Assembly (NCBI GenBank): GCA_025449515.1
Contig: JANWJI010000195.1
Span: 1-18,794 of the forward strand
Source of the DNA: Nitrososphaeraceae archaeon
Lineage (GTDB): Archaea > Thermoproteota > Nitrososphaeria > Nitrososphaerales > Nitrososphaeraceae
DNA: 18,794 nucleotides
Reading direction: 5' to 3'
Below are positions 1-6,705 of the stretch, piece after piece. Numbering within the stretch: position 1 is the first letter of the stretch; the number at the start of each line of letters is the position of its first letter. Made by a program: the position numbers and the translations under genes. The notes under the pieces are model-generated. The model was given only the letters and a program-made list of their open reading frames with translations, was not told the DNA's origin and did not search any database.

Positions 1-1
1 A

Positions 2-142
2 GAAATGCCAGAGTTCTTATGTATTATTACCAATAGAGTTGAGGATACTATGGAATTAGTAGTGACACCTATGCCTAGTTTATCACTCGTAAAACATTTG
101 CTGGAGATCTTAGCTTACTCCGCCACGAGTTCAAGACAGTAA
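2..142 (+). CDS. possible 3' end of a gene entering from the left edge (partial)
   Basis: An open frame runs from the window edge to a TAA at 140-142, giving at least 46 residues with ATG codons at position 5 and further inside. The composition (hydrophobic clusters, then an SSRQ end) would fit the C-terminus of a soluble protein, but nothing in it is a recognisable motif. It may equally be a chance frame, since a start just inside the window is possible. No function is proposed. Confidence 0.25.
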   Translation, partial: EMPEFLCIITNRVEDTMELVVTPMPSLSLVKHLLEILAYSATSSRQ

Positions 143-632
143 ATGTTCATGCTGAACCCCTACAGAATTAAGCTCCAGGTTATGAAAAAATGTGCAAGAG
201 ATCGATTCTAACTAATTCTAATAATAATATCATTCTGAACATCCATTAGAGCGTGGCGGTGGAGAGATAAGGCACGTTCTGCATAAAAAAATATAAAGCA
301 ATTCAAGTGTATTTCCTTAATACTAACCCTCCTACGTTGACCGCTATCTTTTGATAAAATTCATCAGCTATTGTTCTCATTAATCATATATTCAATTGGG
401 CAACTTCCTTACACGCTACTCCAATGAAGGTTATGAAATGTACAATTTAGTGAAGTAAGCTTGAAAATTCAGACTGAAATTACACATAGGGGTTCGTAAT
501 ACGTATACACTGTTTTAGACTATAGGTTTGAACCTATAGAAAGGTATGGTTTGTATTAGCATAATCAAATTCTTTGTAGAATGGTAAAAGAAATATGCCC
601 TAATATGCCATCTAAGAAGCAATACAGGTAGT
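143..632. other. gene-poor stretch
   Basis: About 490 bases with no frame that I would call a gene on either strand; the frames seen are very short or have poor composition. The only structure noted is the perfect hairpin at 520-539, annotated separately. The stretch is AT-rich with scattered stop codons in all frames. Confidence 0.6.
520..539. repeat. 8-bp perfect inverted repeat (hairpin)
   Basis: CTATAGGT and ACCTATAG face each other across a four-base TTGA loop. It stands alone in a gene-poor stretch. It resembles neither a full tRNA arm set nor a classic U-rich terminator, so its role is unknown; an RNA stem or a protein-binding site are both possible. Confidence 0.45.
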
Positions 633-743
633 ATGTTAGAGTATCAGAAATTTTCTACATATGAGACTTTGACTATGTTGACTTGTATTCATTGCAAACA
701 AAGACCAAACGATAAAACTTGTTATCCGAAGATGGAAATCTAA
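633..743 (+). CDS. possible 36-residue CXXC protein
   Basis: An ATG-started frame of 36 codons. The sequence contains a CIHC pair at about residues 18-21 and a third Cys near residue 30, which could hold a metal. Tiny proteins with Cys pairs are common in Thaumarchaeota. There is no clear TATA box or ribosome binding site, and no neighbour close enough to suggest an operon. The alternative is a chance frame. Function unknown. Confidence 0.3.
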   Translation: MLEYQKFSTYETLTMLTCIHCKQRPNDKTCYPKMEI

Positions 744-844
744 CATTTCAAAGCCAACGAATTTGACGCATTTCGAATTAACTAGTAAAAAGTCAACCAG
801 CACGAAAAATCCTAATGAGGGTATCATAATATAATAAGGGCATT

Positions 845-1027
845 TTGATAGATACTCTTGAATTGGTTGGACAGAGACAAGCCATTGGGATACTAGGTAT
901 GGTTTTTGCAGTATTAGGGGGTGTCGCATGGTTTCTTCGACAAAATATAGTAGCTATAATGTTATGGGGAGTAGCTGGTTTAATATTACTCAAATTAAAT
1001 AAGCGATCTAAGCCGCGGCGGCGGTAA
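845..1027 (+). CDS. small two-helix membrane protein
   Basis: Sixty residues from a TTG start, with two hydrophobic helices at about residues 13-31 and 35-52 and a strongly basic end (KRSKPRRR) that should stay in the cytoplasm. The alternating hydrophobic/Gly pattern and charged tail look like a real membrane protein rather than a shadow; the opposite-strand frame is less protein-like. AAGGG lies just upstream of the TTG and a TATA-like AT-rich run at about 826-836, so the true start could also be the ATG at 899. No family recognised. It stands alone on its strand. Confidence 0.55.
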   Translation: MIDTLELVGQRQAIGILGMVFAVLGGVAWFLRQNIVAIMLWGVAGLILLKLNKRSKPRRR

Positions 1028-1451
1028 TGGTAATCTTGAAGTTATACCTTATTACACTAAAAGTATCTAGTAATCGAGAATTGTCCAAATACCTCTGTTA
1101 TGTCACACATTTTTGGAGCCGAGGTTCTATCAGCCTTGCTCTCAATCGAACTACCAAAATCTGGGGAAATGACATTAATAATTTCTTATTTAACCTGAAA
1201 AGGCTTAGGATATCTTTTCAAACTACTCTTTCCACGAAATAGCGTGAAGTAAATCGATGTTGAAAATATAATAGCCATTCTTTATACTATCTAACCCCGA
1301 TAGATTGTTACGCATGTCTCCATGTTTATTGTAATAGCTACTTGAACAGTATTTTGTGCCTGACCCTCGTGATCAGGGCACATGCAATTCAAGTTTCGTT
1401 CTCAAGTTTAGCATGTTAGGAAATCACCGTCATGCATGCAAAACTGGAACA
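1028..1451. other. gene-poor stretch
   Basis: About 420 bases without a convincing gene. A 71-codon forward frame from 1027 lacks any protein-like pattern and overlaps the preceding stop. A weak hairpin (about 1357-1380, arms around CCTGA/TCAGG with a bulge) is the only structure seen. Confidence 0.5.
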
Positions 1452-1799
1452 TTAAATGATTTTAAGGACAGCTTGTATAATTTTTACATGATCCGCCTGT
1501 ATTTCTGTAGTAACTAAAAGCAAGTGATCTCCATTCAGTGGTATTGTTATGCGTTTGATCTTCTCATATTCCGTCATCGAATATTTACCGTAACCGATTT
1601 TTGGAGATAGTGTATTACGCAAGCCCCATCTAGCCAATGCTTGTAGGTTTGATCTTTTCGTTTCATCTGCTGAAAGTAGATTCTGTATACCTTCAGCGTG
1701 ACCCCCATGTTTTATCTCTCCAGTATGATCGCAAATTCCCGCAAAACGGACCTGTGGATCGATGTCAAGTATACTTTTACATAGCATGTCAAAATCCAT
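1452..1799 (-). CDS. DUF6659-like protein
   Basis: A 115-residue soluble protein from an ATG. I place it in the thaumarchaeal family known as DUF6659 from recollection of its pattern: an N-terminal strand region ending in FAGICDHTGEI, a central helix-rich part (about residues 50-80), and a C-terminal strand pair around KRITIPLNGDHLLLVTTE. This alternation resembles small sensory folds such as roadblock/profilin-like domains, but that is inference. A second gene in this window (7222-7590) shares the same layout. It has no close partner. An AT-rich run at about 1815-1824 on the opposite strand could serve as TATA. Function unknown. Confidence 0.7.
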   Translation of the reverse strand: MDFDMLCKSILDIDPQVRFAGICDHTGEIKHGGHAEGIQNLLSADETKRSNLQALARWGLRNTLSPKIGYGKYSMTEYEKIKRITIPLNGDHLLLVTTEIQADHVKIIQAVLKII

Positions 1800-2077
1800 A
1801 TCTCTATTGTGTAACTATAATTATGATTCTAATAAGTATTCTTACCTTGGAATGCACCACATAGACCTAGTCGAAAATCGATATTCCATTAGACGGAATT
1901 CGTACTTAAATCAGATACGTTACACAATATTGGACATGTGAAAGATAGTAAGAATGGAATCAATTATATTCGTAAGAGATCTATGGAATAAATATAATCT
2001 ATTTAGGCCCGTGTAGACTAGACCATTTCTGTTATGAAATAGTTTAAAGTCATGACCAACATAGTAACAATGTTGAA

Positions 2078-2524
2078 TTGGCTGAAGATTCAAATACTCT
2101 AACCGACTGGATTGAGATTCCAACAACATCTACAACAAAATGCTCCGAGTGTCATCATGAGATAATGCCTGGTTTGGCACTTTGGTCAAAATCTGCCAAA
2201 TTGATCAAACATTTAACGTGCAAGAAAGAGCAGCATTTGGTGAATGAAAAGCATACAGAACACAAAATCTTCACTGCAGACGTTGCAGGATCATCAAGCC
2301 GAGGCTGGATACAAAAACCAGGGACAATTGAATTAAAGTGCTTTATATGCGGGCATTTAGCGGGGTGTCAAAGATGCATATTCACGAATTCCTGCGATAG
2401 GGAAATCGTGTCCCAATTATGCATCTGTGAGAGATGTATGGGTCAAATGCTAGAGGAAGATTCAATGTCAATGGATCTATATCAGAAGGCGTTCCTTAAG
2501 AAAGCGAAGATTACCATAGAATAG
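2078..2524 (+). CDS. Cys-rich zinc-binding protein, unknown function
   Basis: A 148-residue protein with two Cys-rich parts. The N-terminal part (residues 20-50) has C22-X2-C25, His26/27 and C48 around an ALWSKS segment, like a zinc ribbon. The C-terminal part (residues 86-121) packs eight cysteines: C88, C91, C97, C100, C106, C115, C117 and C120, enough for two metal sites. The last 28 residues are acidic then basic and probably helical. The start is a TTG; the frame upstream has a stop at 2045-2047 and no ATG or GTG, so TTG is the only good choice. No family recognised; DNA, RNA or protein binding or metal sensing are all open. Confidence 0.7.
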   Translation: MAEDSNTLTDWIEIPTTSTTKCSECHHEIMPGLALWSKSAKLIKHLTCKKEQHLVNEKHTEHKIFTADVAGSSSRGWIQKPGTIELKCFICGHLAGCQRCIFTNSCDREIVSQLCICERCMGQMLEEDSMSMDLYQKAFLKKAKITIE

Positions 2525-2535
2525 GCCCAATTTGC

Positions 2536-2555
2536 GGTCCTCAAATATATGGACC
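2536..2555 (+). terminator. possible 3' hairpin of the Cys-rich gene
   Basis: GGTCC and GGACC pair across a ten-base AT-rich loop, 11 bases after the stop codon. The stem is short, and archaeal termination depends mainly on U-tracts, which are not strong here, so this is only a candidate 3' structure. Confidence 0.3.
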
Positions 2556-2760
2556 TTGATTCGGATGCTTGCTCACTTTTAAGTTTCTAAAGTGGACAAC
2601 GTAATTGCGTAATGCAACTGAACTAAAAGTATACAGAACAAACAAAAGATCAAAAATTAATCTGCCGATATTATTCTAGAGTCTGTAAGGATAGAAGTTC
2701 AGTCGCTAATTCCGTAACTAAGCATAAGAAAGCGATAATGAAGGGACGTGCTCATTGCTA

Positions 2761-2928
2761 ATGGAGCTGTCTGAAATTTGGTATGTGGACTGGTTGACTC
2801 TGCTTTTGGGAAGAAGAAGAGTAAAGTCAAATTACAGATTAGATAACTTAGAGTATAGATCAGTTATTCGCTGTGGATCACGATTCATATTATTCAATAT
2901 TGAATCAGATCCTATTGCTCTGTCTTAA
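2761..2928 (+). CDS. doubtful 55-residue hypothetical protein
   Basis: ATG-started frame of 55 codons, with a hydrophobic/aromatic N-terminus, a GRRR stretch near residue 17-20 and a mixed C-terminal half. It lies on the same strand as the following regulator, 59 bases upstream of it. A weak AT-rich run lies about 25-30 bases before the start. Frames this long arise by chance in such sequence, so confidence is low. No function suggested. Confidence 0.25.
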   Translation: MELSEIWYVDWLTLLLGRRRVKSNYRLDNLEYRSVIRCGSRFILFNIESDPIALS

Positions 2929-2987
2929 GGCATGGGCATAAAAATTAACATAGTAGTTAAATAGCACTTAGAAATTGTAATTGACTG

Positions 2988-3386
2988 TTGAGAAAAAACG
3001 AAAGTGTAAAGCTCTCAGTAGAGACTAAGAACCAACAAACAAATGGGGAAAAATGCGAAATCTTGAATATCTGGGAGGTATTGGGCAGAAGGTGGGCATT
3101 GGCGATACTAAAGAATCTAAGCAGCAAAGAGGTGATACGTTTTAACGAGCTCAAAAAAATGTTGTCTGGAATTAGCAGTACTGTCTTGGCAGCAAGACTG
3201 TTAGAGTTAGAGCGTGAAGGATTAGTTTCAAAAAAAATTTATCCGCAAATACCCCCGAAGGTAGAATATCGTCTGACACGCCAAGCAAAGGAATTGGAGG
3301 TAATTTTACGAGACCTAAGCAGATGGGCGCATAGTTGGAGAGCGCCGGAGATCACAGCCACAAAAACGAAAGAAGTATACAAATAA
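2988..3386 (+). CDS. HxlR-family winged-helix transcription regulator
   Basis: A 132-residue protein that follows the HxlR pattern throughout: a single Cys (C23) before the first helix, GRRWALAIL (residues 33-41) for the GKW..IL signature, RFNELKKML (51-59), GISSTVLAARLLELEREGLV (61-80) as recognition region, then the wing with YP..PP.VEY.LT (85-97) and a C-terminal dimer helix ending in SRWAHSW. HxlR proteins bind DNA as dimers and respond to thiol, aldehyde or other stress signals; the target here is not evident. The start is a TTG, the first usable start codon in frame. No adjacent gene suggests a regulated partner. Confidence 0.88.
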   Translation: MRKNESVKLSVETKNQQTNGEKCEILNIWEVLGRRWALAILKNLSSKEVIRFNELKKMLSGISSTVLAARLLELEREGLVSKKIYPQIPPKVEYRLTRQAKELEVILRDLSRWAHSWRAPEITATKTKEVYK

Positions 3387-3400
3387 AATAAAATAAAATA
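3381..3400. repeat. AAATA x4 microsatellite
   Basis: Four exact tandem copies of the five-base unit AAATA, starting inside the last sense codon and stop of the HxlR-type gene. The number of units could vary by slippage, but changes would fall after the stop. Confidence 0.7.
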
Positions 3401-3674
3401 CAAAGGCTTTGCACGCAATCTTCCAGAGAGAATTCTCCATCTAACTCATTGGTACAAAATATATATGATTAAATGCTCTCGGTCATAGCTGGTCTTATCC
3501 AAATAGAAAATTATCTGGTGTAAATGTGTTTTCAATTTTGGTATCCATATTAACTAGATTAGAGAGAAATGATAATTGAATTTATTCGATTTGTATATTA
3601 TACCGCAATTCTCATCTACTTTTTAGCCTCAGTTTACATGCAAGGTGTACCATTTAGGAATACAGATAATTGGC

Positions 3675-4028
3675 TTAAATCCTCCTTTTGGGACCGGCAG
3701 TGTCTGGTTCACTCACATCGAGCTCATTAAGAACTTTCACCACGCCTGGCGTATTCCATGCCGTTTGTCCTGCTAAAGCTCTATCTTCATAGGTTTTGAC
3801 TGTGCCAGAAAGTGTTACCGTCGCATCAAAAACTGAGGCGCTGATATTACTTTCTGGGTGGCTCCCCAGTTTCTTCTTAATGTTGGAAATAATATCCTCC
3901 TTTAACTGTTCATCACTCTTGCGACCTGGTAGCTCATCATTGGTATAAGGGTGGCTTCCGAAAACGTATCCTGCATAATAATCTTTGGCCGGCTCTTTTC
4001 TAGGCTCTTCTTCCTCCTTTTCCCGCAT
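3675..4028 (-). CDS. BON-domain protein
   Basis: A 117-residue protein. The first 38 residues are charged and low in complexity (EKEEEE..RKE, then a YYAGYVFGSHPYTNDE segment). Residues 40-104 form a BON domain: a DEQLKEDIISNIKKKL helix, strand SASVFDATVTLSGTV with the conserved Gly in L-S-G, helix EDRALAGQTAW, and the closing PGVVKVLNELDV strand. BON domains bind phospholipid or protein surfaces and often accompany osmotic or envelope stress. There is no signal peptide or membrane helix, so it is probably cytoplasmic or peripheral. The ATG at 4028 fits a TATA box 23-31 bases upstream, which suggests a leaderless message. It lies alone, with a 12-bp palindrome upstream of its TATA box. Confidence 0.88.
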   Translation of the reverse strand: MREKEEEEPRKEPAKDYYAGYVFGSHPYTNDELPGRKSDEQLKEDIISNIKKKLGSHPESNISASVFDATVTLSGTVKTYEDRALAGQTAWNTPGVVKVLNELDVSEPDTAGPKRRI

Positions 4029-4050
4029 GCTGGATGGATCGCCAAAGATA

Positions 4051-4059
4051 TTTATATAT
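4051..4059 (-). promoter_or_regulatory. TATA box of the BON gene
   Basis: On the reverse strand the run reads CATATATAAA, 23-31 bases before the ATG. That is the spacing expected when transcription begins at or next to the start codon. Confidence 0.6.
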
Positions 4060-4064
4060 GCTTA

Positions 4065-4076
4065 CAACGATCGTTG
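4065..4076. promoter_or_regulatory. 12-bp palindrome upstream of the BON TATA box (possible operator)
   Basis: CAACGATCGTTG is a perfect palindrome five bases upstream of the TATA run. Position and symmetry fit a dimeric regulator site, for activation or control of promoter access. The binding protein is unknown. Confidence 0.4.
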
Positions 4077-4446
4077 AGTTATTTAGATTATACGAGTCGC
4101 AAGTTATTCAAATAATGGTCATTCTACTGTGAAGTCGTCATATTTTTATTGCGGCAAATTCCCTCTTTTACCTGAATATGCATCCATGATAATTTCAGTT
4201 AACTATGACAGCTTGACTCCTTGACTCTGTATTGCATATACTATTCCTCAAATAGTAATCAGTTGCATTATTCTTTTGATGCAAATGACATGGTAATTTC
4301 TTATTCATAAAGTACCCTAAGATCGAGATCAGAGTCTCCCCAGATATGTCAGAGGGGATAACAGGAACATTTTGTAATAAAAGAACTAAGTATGGCTTTG
4401 AAGTTTACAAATAGAAACGAACTTACAAACAGTAACCCGTAACTCT

Positions 4447-4860
4447 TTAGGATATCTTCAATTCACTAATATATTTTTGAATTGTCACAACAAGATTGCC
4501 TACAGACACCGGTTTTTGGATGAATTCATCAATTCTTATAGATGGCAGGGCCCTTGAGAATTCAAGATCATTTATTTCAAATGCAGTCATTAGAAAAATC
4601 TTTACTTCAGGTTTCATTTCTTTTACCTTCTTAACAAATTCATACCCATTCATAGTTGGCATCCTAATATCTGACACAACTATTGCATATCGTTCGCGAT
4701 TTATCTTAAAATGTTCCAACGCCAATAGCGGATCTGTAAAGCCAAAAACATTTAGACCGTATTTTTCTAAGCCTAGTCTAAATATATTAATAACATCGAA
4801 ATCATCATCGAGTGCCAAAATAAAAGGTCTAGAATCAGCTTCGAAATCCGTACCTCTCAT
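4447..4860 (-). CDS. single-domain response regulator (CheY-like receiver)
   Basis: A 137-residue protein made of one receiver domain. The acidic pair D18-D19 lies after the first strand (ILALDDD), the phospho-acceptor is D64 in VVSDIRMP, T92 is in FLMTAFE, and K116 is in the FIQKP motif. There is no output domain, so it probably signals through protein contact or passes phosphate on, as CheY or Spo0F types do. No histidine kinase is encoded nearby, so it is an orphan. Start ATG at 4860 with a TATA-like run at 4881-4890. The first 11 residues are an extra, probably flexible, leader. Confidence 0.92.
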   Translation of the reverse strand: MRGTDFEADSRPFILALDDDFDVINIFRLGLEKYGLNVFGFTDPLLALEHFKINRERYAIVVSDIRMPTMNGYEFVKKVKEMKPEVKIFLMTAFEINDLEFSRALPSIRIDEFIQKPVSVGNLVVTIQKYISELKIS

Positions 4861-4880
4861 GATATTCTGATGACGACATG

Positions 4881-4890
4881 CATATACTTA
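4881..4890 (-). promoter_or_regulatory. TATA-like box of the response regulator gene
   Basis: Reverse strand reads TAAGTATATG, centred about 26 bases before the ATG, consistent with an archaeal promoter and a very short or absent leader. Confidence 0.45.
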
Positions 4891-4942
4891 AATCATATGT
4901 TTGACGAGATGCACATCAAGGTGCTATATGATAATGTTTGAA

Positions 4943-4954
4943 CCTCCATGGAGG
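4943..4954. promoter_or_regulatory. 12-bp palindrome CCTCCATGGAGG
   Basis: A perfect GC-rich palindrome in AT-rich surroundings, 53 bases upstream of the response-regulator TATA box. It could be an upstream activator or repressor site, or a stem in a transcript of the other strand. No experimental link is known to me. Confidence 0.35.
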
Positions 4955-5263
4955 AATGTTTGTGCTCAACAATAGGCAGCTAATGGGTTTAATCAATTCC
5001 CATGGCAAATTTTCATATTCAACAGTATTGTAAACCTTTAACATTGAAGTCAGAGAAACTCAAACTCGTATAACACAAATAGTGAAATGTCAATTCACAA
5101 GAGAGCTTTTTTATAATGTGCCAAACATTAAATTTATTGCGAATTATTCAAACTATCTCCATACCAAATGATGTTATCGTACTACTTTGGAGATCTATCC
5201 TCACATGAAACGTTTTTCCAAAAGACATAATGCACGCTAATTCGCCCAATCATTCAAAGGGTA

Positions 5264-5479
5264 TTGAATACTAGACTAATCAGTCTGACGGTAATTTTCA
5301 TTCTAGGAAGCATTGCAACTTCCTCTACAATACAAGCTCAAGGTAATAGCGCAGCCGTCAGCAACGAAAATAGAGATGCAAATGCATTTGTAAGAATGTA
5401 TAAAGCATTACAAAATGGAGATCAGAATGGAGCATTGATGCATTTGAAGGTCGCAGAGCGCAAGATAGTTGGGATCTAG
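5264..5479 (+). CDS. small secreted protein
   Basis: Seventy-one residues from a TTG start. Residues 1-25 form a signal peptide: N-T-R, a hydrophobic core (LISLTVIFILGSIA), then a probable cleavage near TIQAQG. The mature part has an Ala/Asn-rich segment and an amphipathic helix (NAFVRMYKALQNGDQNGALMHLKVAERKI) like the short repeat units seen in many secreted thaumarchaeal proteins. The upstream frame is open for only 11 codons to a TAA at 5228 and has no ATG or GTG, so TTG is the best start. It is probably exported by Sec; role unknown. Confidence 0.65.
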   Translation: MNTRLISLTVIFILGSIATSSTIQAQGNSAAVSNENRDANAFVRMYKALQNGDQNGALMHLKVAERKIVGI

Positions 5480-5601
5480 CTAAAACTAGGGATCACAATG
5501 ACCTCTTTGAGAGATGATATAAACGTCCAGCTTGTCCTTTCATATTTCCTGTCGAGAGTTGTTGTGTGTCGTTTATAAAGGAGTATTCATAAAGAGATAA
5601 A

Positions 5602-5766
5602 ATGGAAGATAAAGATAAAGATAAATACGAAATTAATCTTGTTTTAGATAAAGATAGATACCATACTCTCTTAGATATTTGTGTAAAGTACAAAGAACAA
5701 CAGGGTGTGGAACTAACTCCTAAGGAATACATACTGATGTTAATAGATTCGGCAATCAAAAAATGA
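5602..5766 (+). CDS. 54-residue ribbon-helix-helix-like protein
   Basis: An ATG-started gene of 54 residues. After a charged leader with repeated DK units comes a predicted strand (YEINLVLD), a helix (RYHTLLDICVKYKEQQG), a turn (VELTP) and a second helix (KEYILMLIDSAIKK). That order and size fit a ribbon-helix-helix (CopG/Arc-like) DNA-binding dimer, though no canonical residue set proves it. An AAAGGAG run lies about 18 bases upstream, rather far for a ribosome site. The opposite strand has an 88-codon frame with poor Ser/Leu-rich composition, which I take as its shadow. It follows the secreted protein by 122 bases on the same strand. Confidence 0.65.
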   Translation: MEDKDKDKYEINLVLDKDRYHTLLDICVKYKEQQGVELTPKEYILMLIDSAIKK

Positions 5767-5828
5767 AGATGTATATTCGACTGATTTGGTCAAAACTTGC
5801 GTAGTTAGGACTAGCTCAAAATATTAAG

Positions 5829-5843
5829 ATTTTTATTCTTGAC
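5829..5843 (+). terminator. possible hairpin/U-rich terminator after the 54-residue gene
   Basis: AAGA and TCTT flank a U-rich TTTTTAT loop about 60 bases after the stop codon. U-rich runs are the main archaeal termination signal. Since the Nudix gene converges from the other side, it could act for both. Confidence 0.3.
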
Positions 5844-5919
5844 ATCCCAAATTTGCGTTTTCACTTACGCTCGCATATCATAATTAATTGTGCCAAAGGA
5901 TTAGGTCAGGCTGTCAACA

Positions 5920-6504
5920 TTAATTATCGGCGAGAAATTGATCTTTGATTGCGCACGTCTTGTACCCTGCATACTCGAGATAGGCGTCTAATGTATATCT
6001 AAAACATGGCACGAAGAATCCTGGACTTGCACTGAAGAATTTGATCACTTTATCAAGTGGCAGGAAATATACGTTCAATACTTCTGAGGGATTTATATCG
6101 AGCTGCTTCATAACCTCCTTCTCAGAAAGGAAACATTCATAGACAGTTACGAAAGCATTCTTTCGCCATTCTGTTTCAGGTTCACACACATTAACATGAA
6201 TTTTGCAAATCTCTTTCAAGTAGGGTCGAGAATAGACTCCGATTTCTTCGCCAAGTCTGCGACTGGCTGCTTGAAGATAGCTTTCATCAGCCCTCACATG
6301 TGCACTTACGGATTCAGAAAAAAGGCCTCCATGGGACTTTCCAATTCCCCTTTTCTGAAGCAAAAGTCTATAGCCTCCAGAATCTATATCTATAACAAAG
6401 ATCGACGCGAATCGATGTAATAGGCCTTTGCTGTATATTTGAGACGAGCTCGCCGAACTTACTGGTTTATCAGACTCGTCGACCACAGTCACCGGATTTG
6501 TCAT
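5920..6504 (-). CDS. Nudix protein of the isopentenyl-diphosphate isomerase type, atypical
   Basis: 194 residues from the ATG at 6504. The order VDE..., GLLHR.ASIFV (28-37), LLLQKR (47-52), then the Nudix box (G60 to V90, with A80-S-R-R-L-G-E-E-I-G) matches type 1 IPP isomerase-like Nudix proteins. However, the catalytic Cys of E. coli Idi (in its SVCGH motif) is Ser67 here (SVSAH; His69 kept), and the ENE glutamates are Lys115 and Ala117. It therefore probably hydrolyses or binds a diphosphate compound rather than isomerising IPP. The ATG fits a TATA-like box at 6531-6540. The frame stays open upstream to an ATG at 6705, adding 67 residues with a membrane helix; I prefer the short form. Confidence 0.78.
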   Translation of the reverse strand: MTNPVTVVDESDKPVSSASSSQIYSKGLLHRFASIFVIDIDSGGYRLLLQKRGIGKSHGGLFSESVSAHVRADESYLQAASRRLGEEIGVYSRPYLKEICKIHVNVCEPETEWRKNAFVTVYECFLSEKEVMKQLDINPSEVLNVYFLPLDKVIKFFSASPGFFVPCFRYTLDAYLEYAGYKTCAIKDQFLADN

Positions 6505-6705
6505 ATGTATATGTATGATTAAAGCAAAACGTATAATACAATTAAACTTTAAAGATATATTCTCTAGACGAATCACGTGAAAAATGTATACTTTTCTTTC
6601 TTTAATAATATAGATTCCTACTACTAAAATACTAGCAGCCAATGGGCTTGCTACGATAGCAAACCAACCGGTACCAGGGAAGAAAAAACAGAATGAACCT
6701 TGCAT
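6505..6705 (-). other. in-frame hydrophobic extension upstream of the Nudix start
   Basis: The Nudix frame continues without a stop to an ATG at 6705. The first 38 residues look protein-like: PGTGWFAIVASPLAASILVV forms a membrane helix followed by KERK. The next 29 residues are unremarkable and run through the probable Nudix promoter. It could be a membrane-anchored long form, the remnant of a small membrane protein, or chance. Confidence 0.4.
6531..6540 (-). promoter_or_regulatory. TATA-like box for the Nudix gene
   Basis: Reverse strand reads TGTATTATAC, 27-36 bases before the ATG at 6504. It supports the shorter protein as the main product. Confidence 0.45.

Larger units (their letters stand above)
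2525..2987. other. intergenic stretch with a hairpin and one doubtful small frame
   Basis: Roughly 460 bases between the Cys-rich gene and the HxlR-type gene. A short hairpin follows the first gene at 2536-2555. A 55-codon forward frame from ATG 2761 to TAA 2928 is described separately as doubtful. Nothing else stands out. Confidence 0.5.
4029..4446. other. intergenic stretch upstream of the BON gene
   Basis: About 420 bases without a convincing gene. It contains the BON promoter, the palindrome at 4065-4076, and a direct repeat of an eight-base unit CTTGACTC occurring twice head to tail at about 4213-4228. The longest extra frame noted on the reverse strand is only about 36 codons and has no protein-like pattern. 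Confidence 0.55.
4861..5263. other. intergenic stretch upstream of the response regulator
   Basis: About 400 bases with no credible gene; the longest frames are around 30 codons. It holds the response-regulator promoter and a 12-bp palindrome at 4943-4954. Confidence 0.55.

Noticed and set aside
636..929. 97-codon reverse frame rich in aromatic residues
   Set aside because: It overlaps the better small membrane protein on the other strand and has no domain pattern or promoter.
1027..1242. 71-codon forward frame overlapping the stop of the small membrane protein
   Set aside because: Composition is not protein-like, and no motif, promoter or ribosome site supports it.
1291..1392. 33-codon reverse frame with three Cys
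   Set aside because: Too short, spans a hairpin, and the Cys residues are not in CXXC spacing pairs that would suit a zinc finger.
3569..3730. 53-codon forward frame with a hydrophobic start
   Set aside because: It runs into the 3' end of the BON gene on the other strand, and its second half is clearly the BON shadow.
5493..5759. 88-codon reverse frame
   Set aside because: Ser/Leu-rich shadow of the better 54-residue forward gene.
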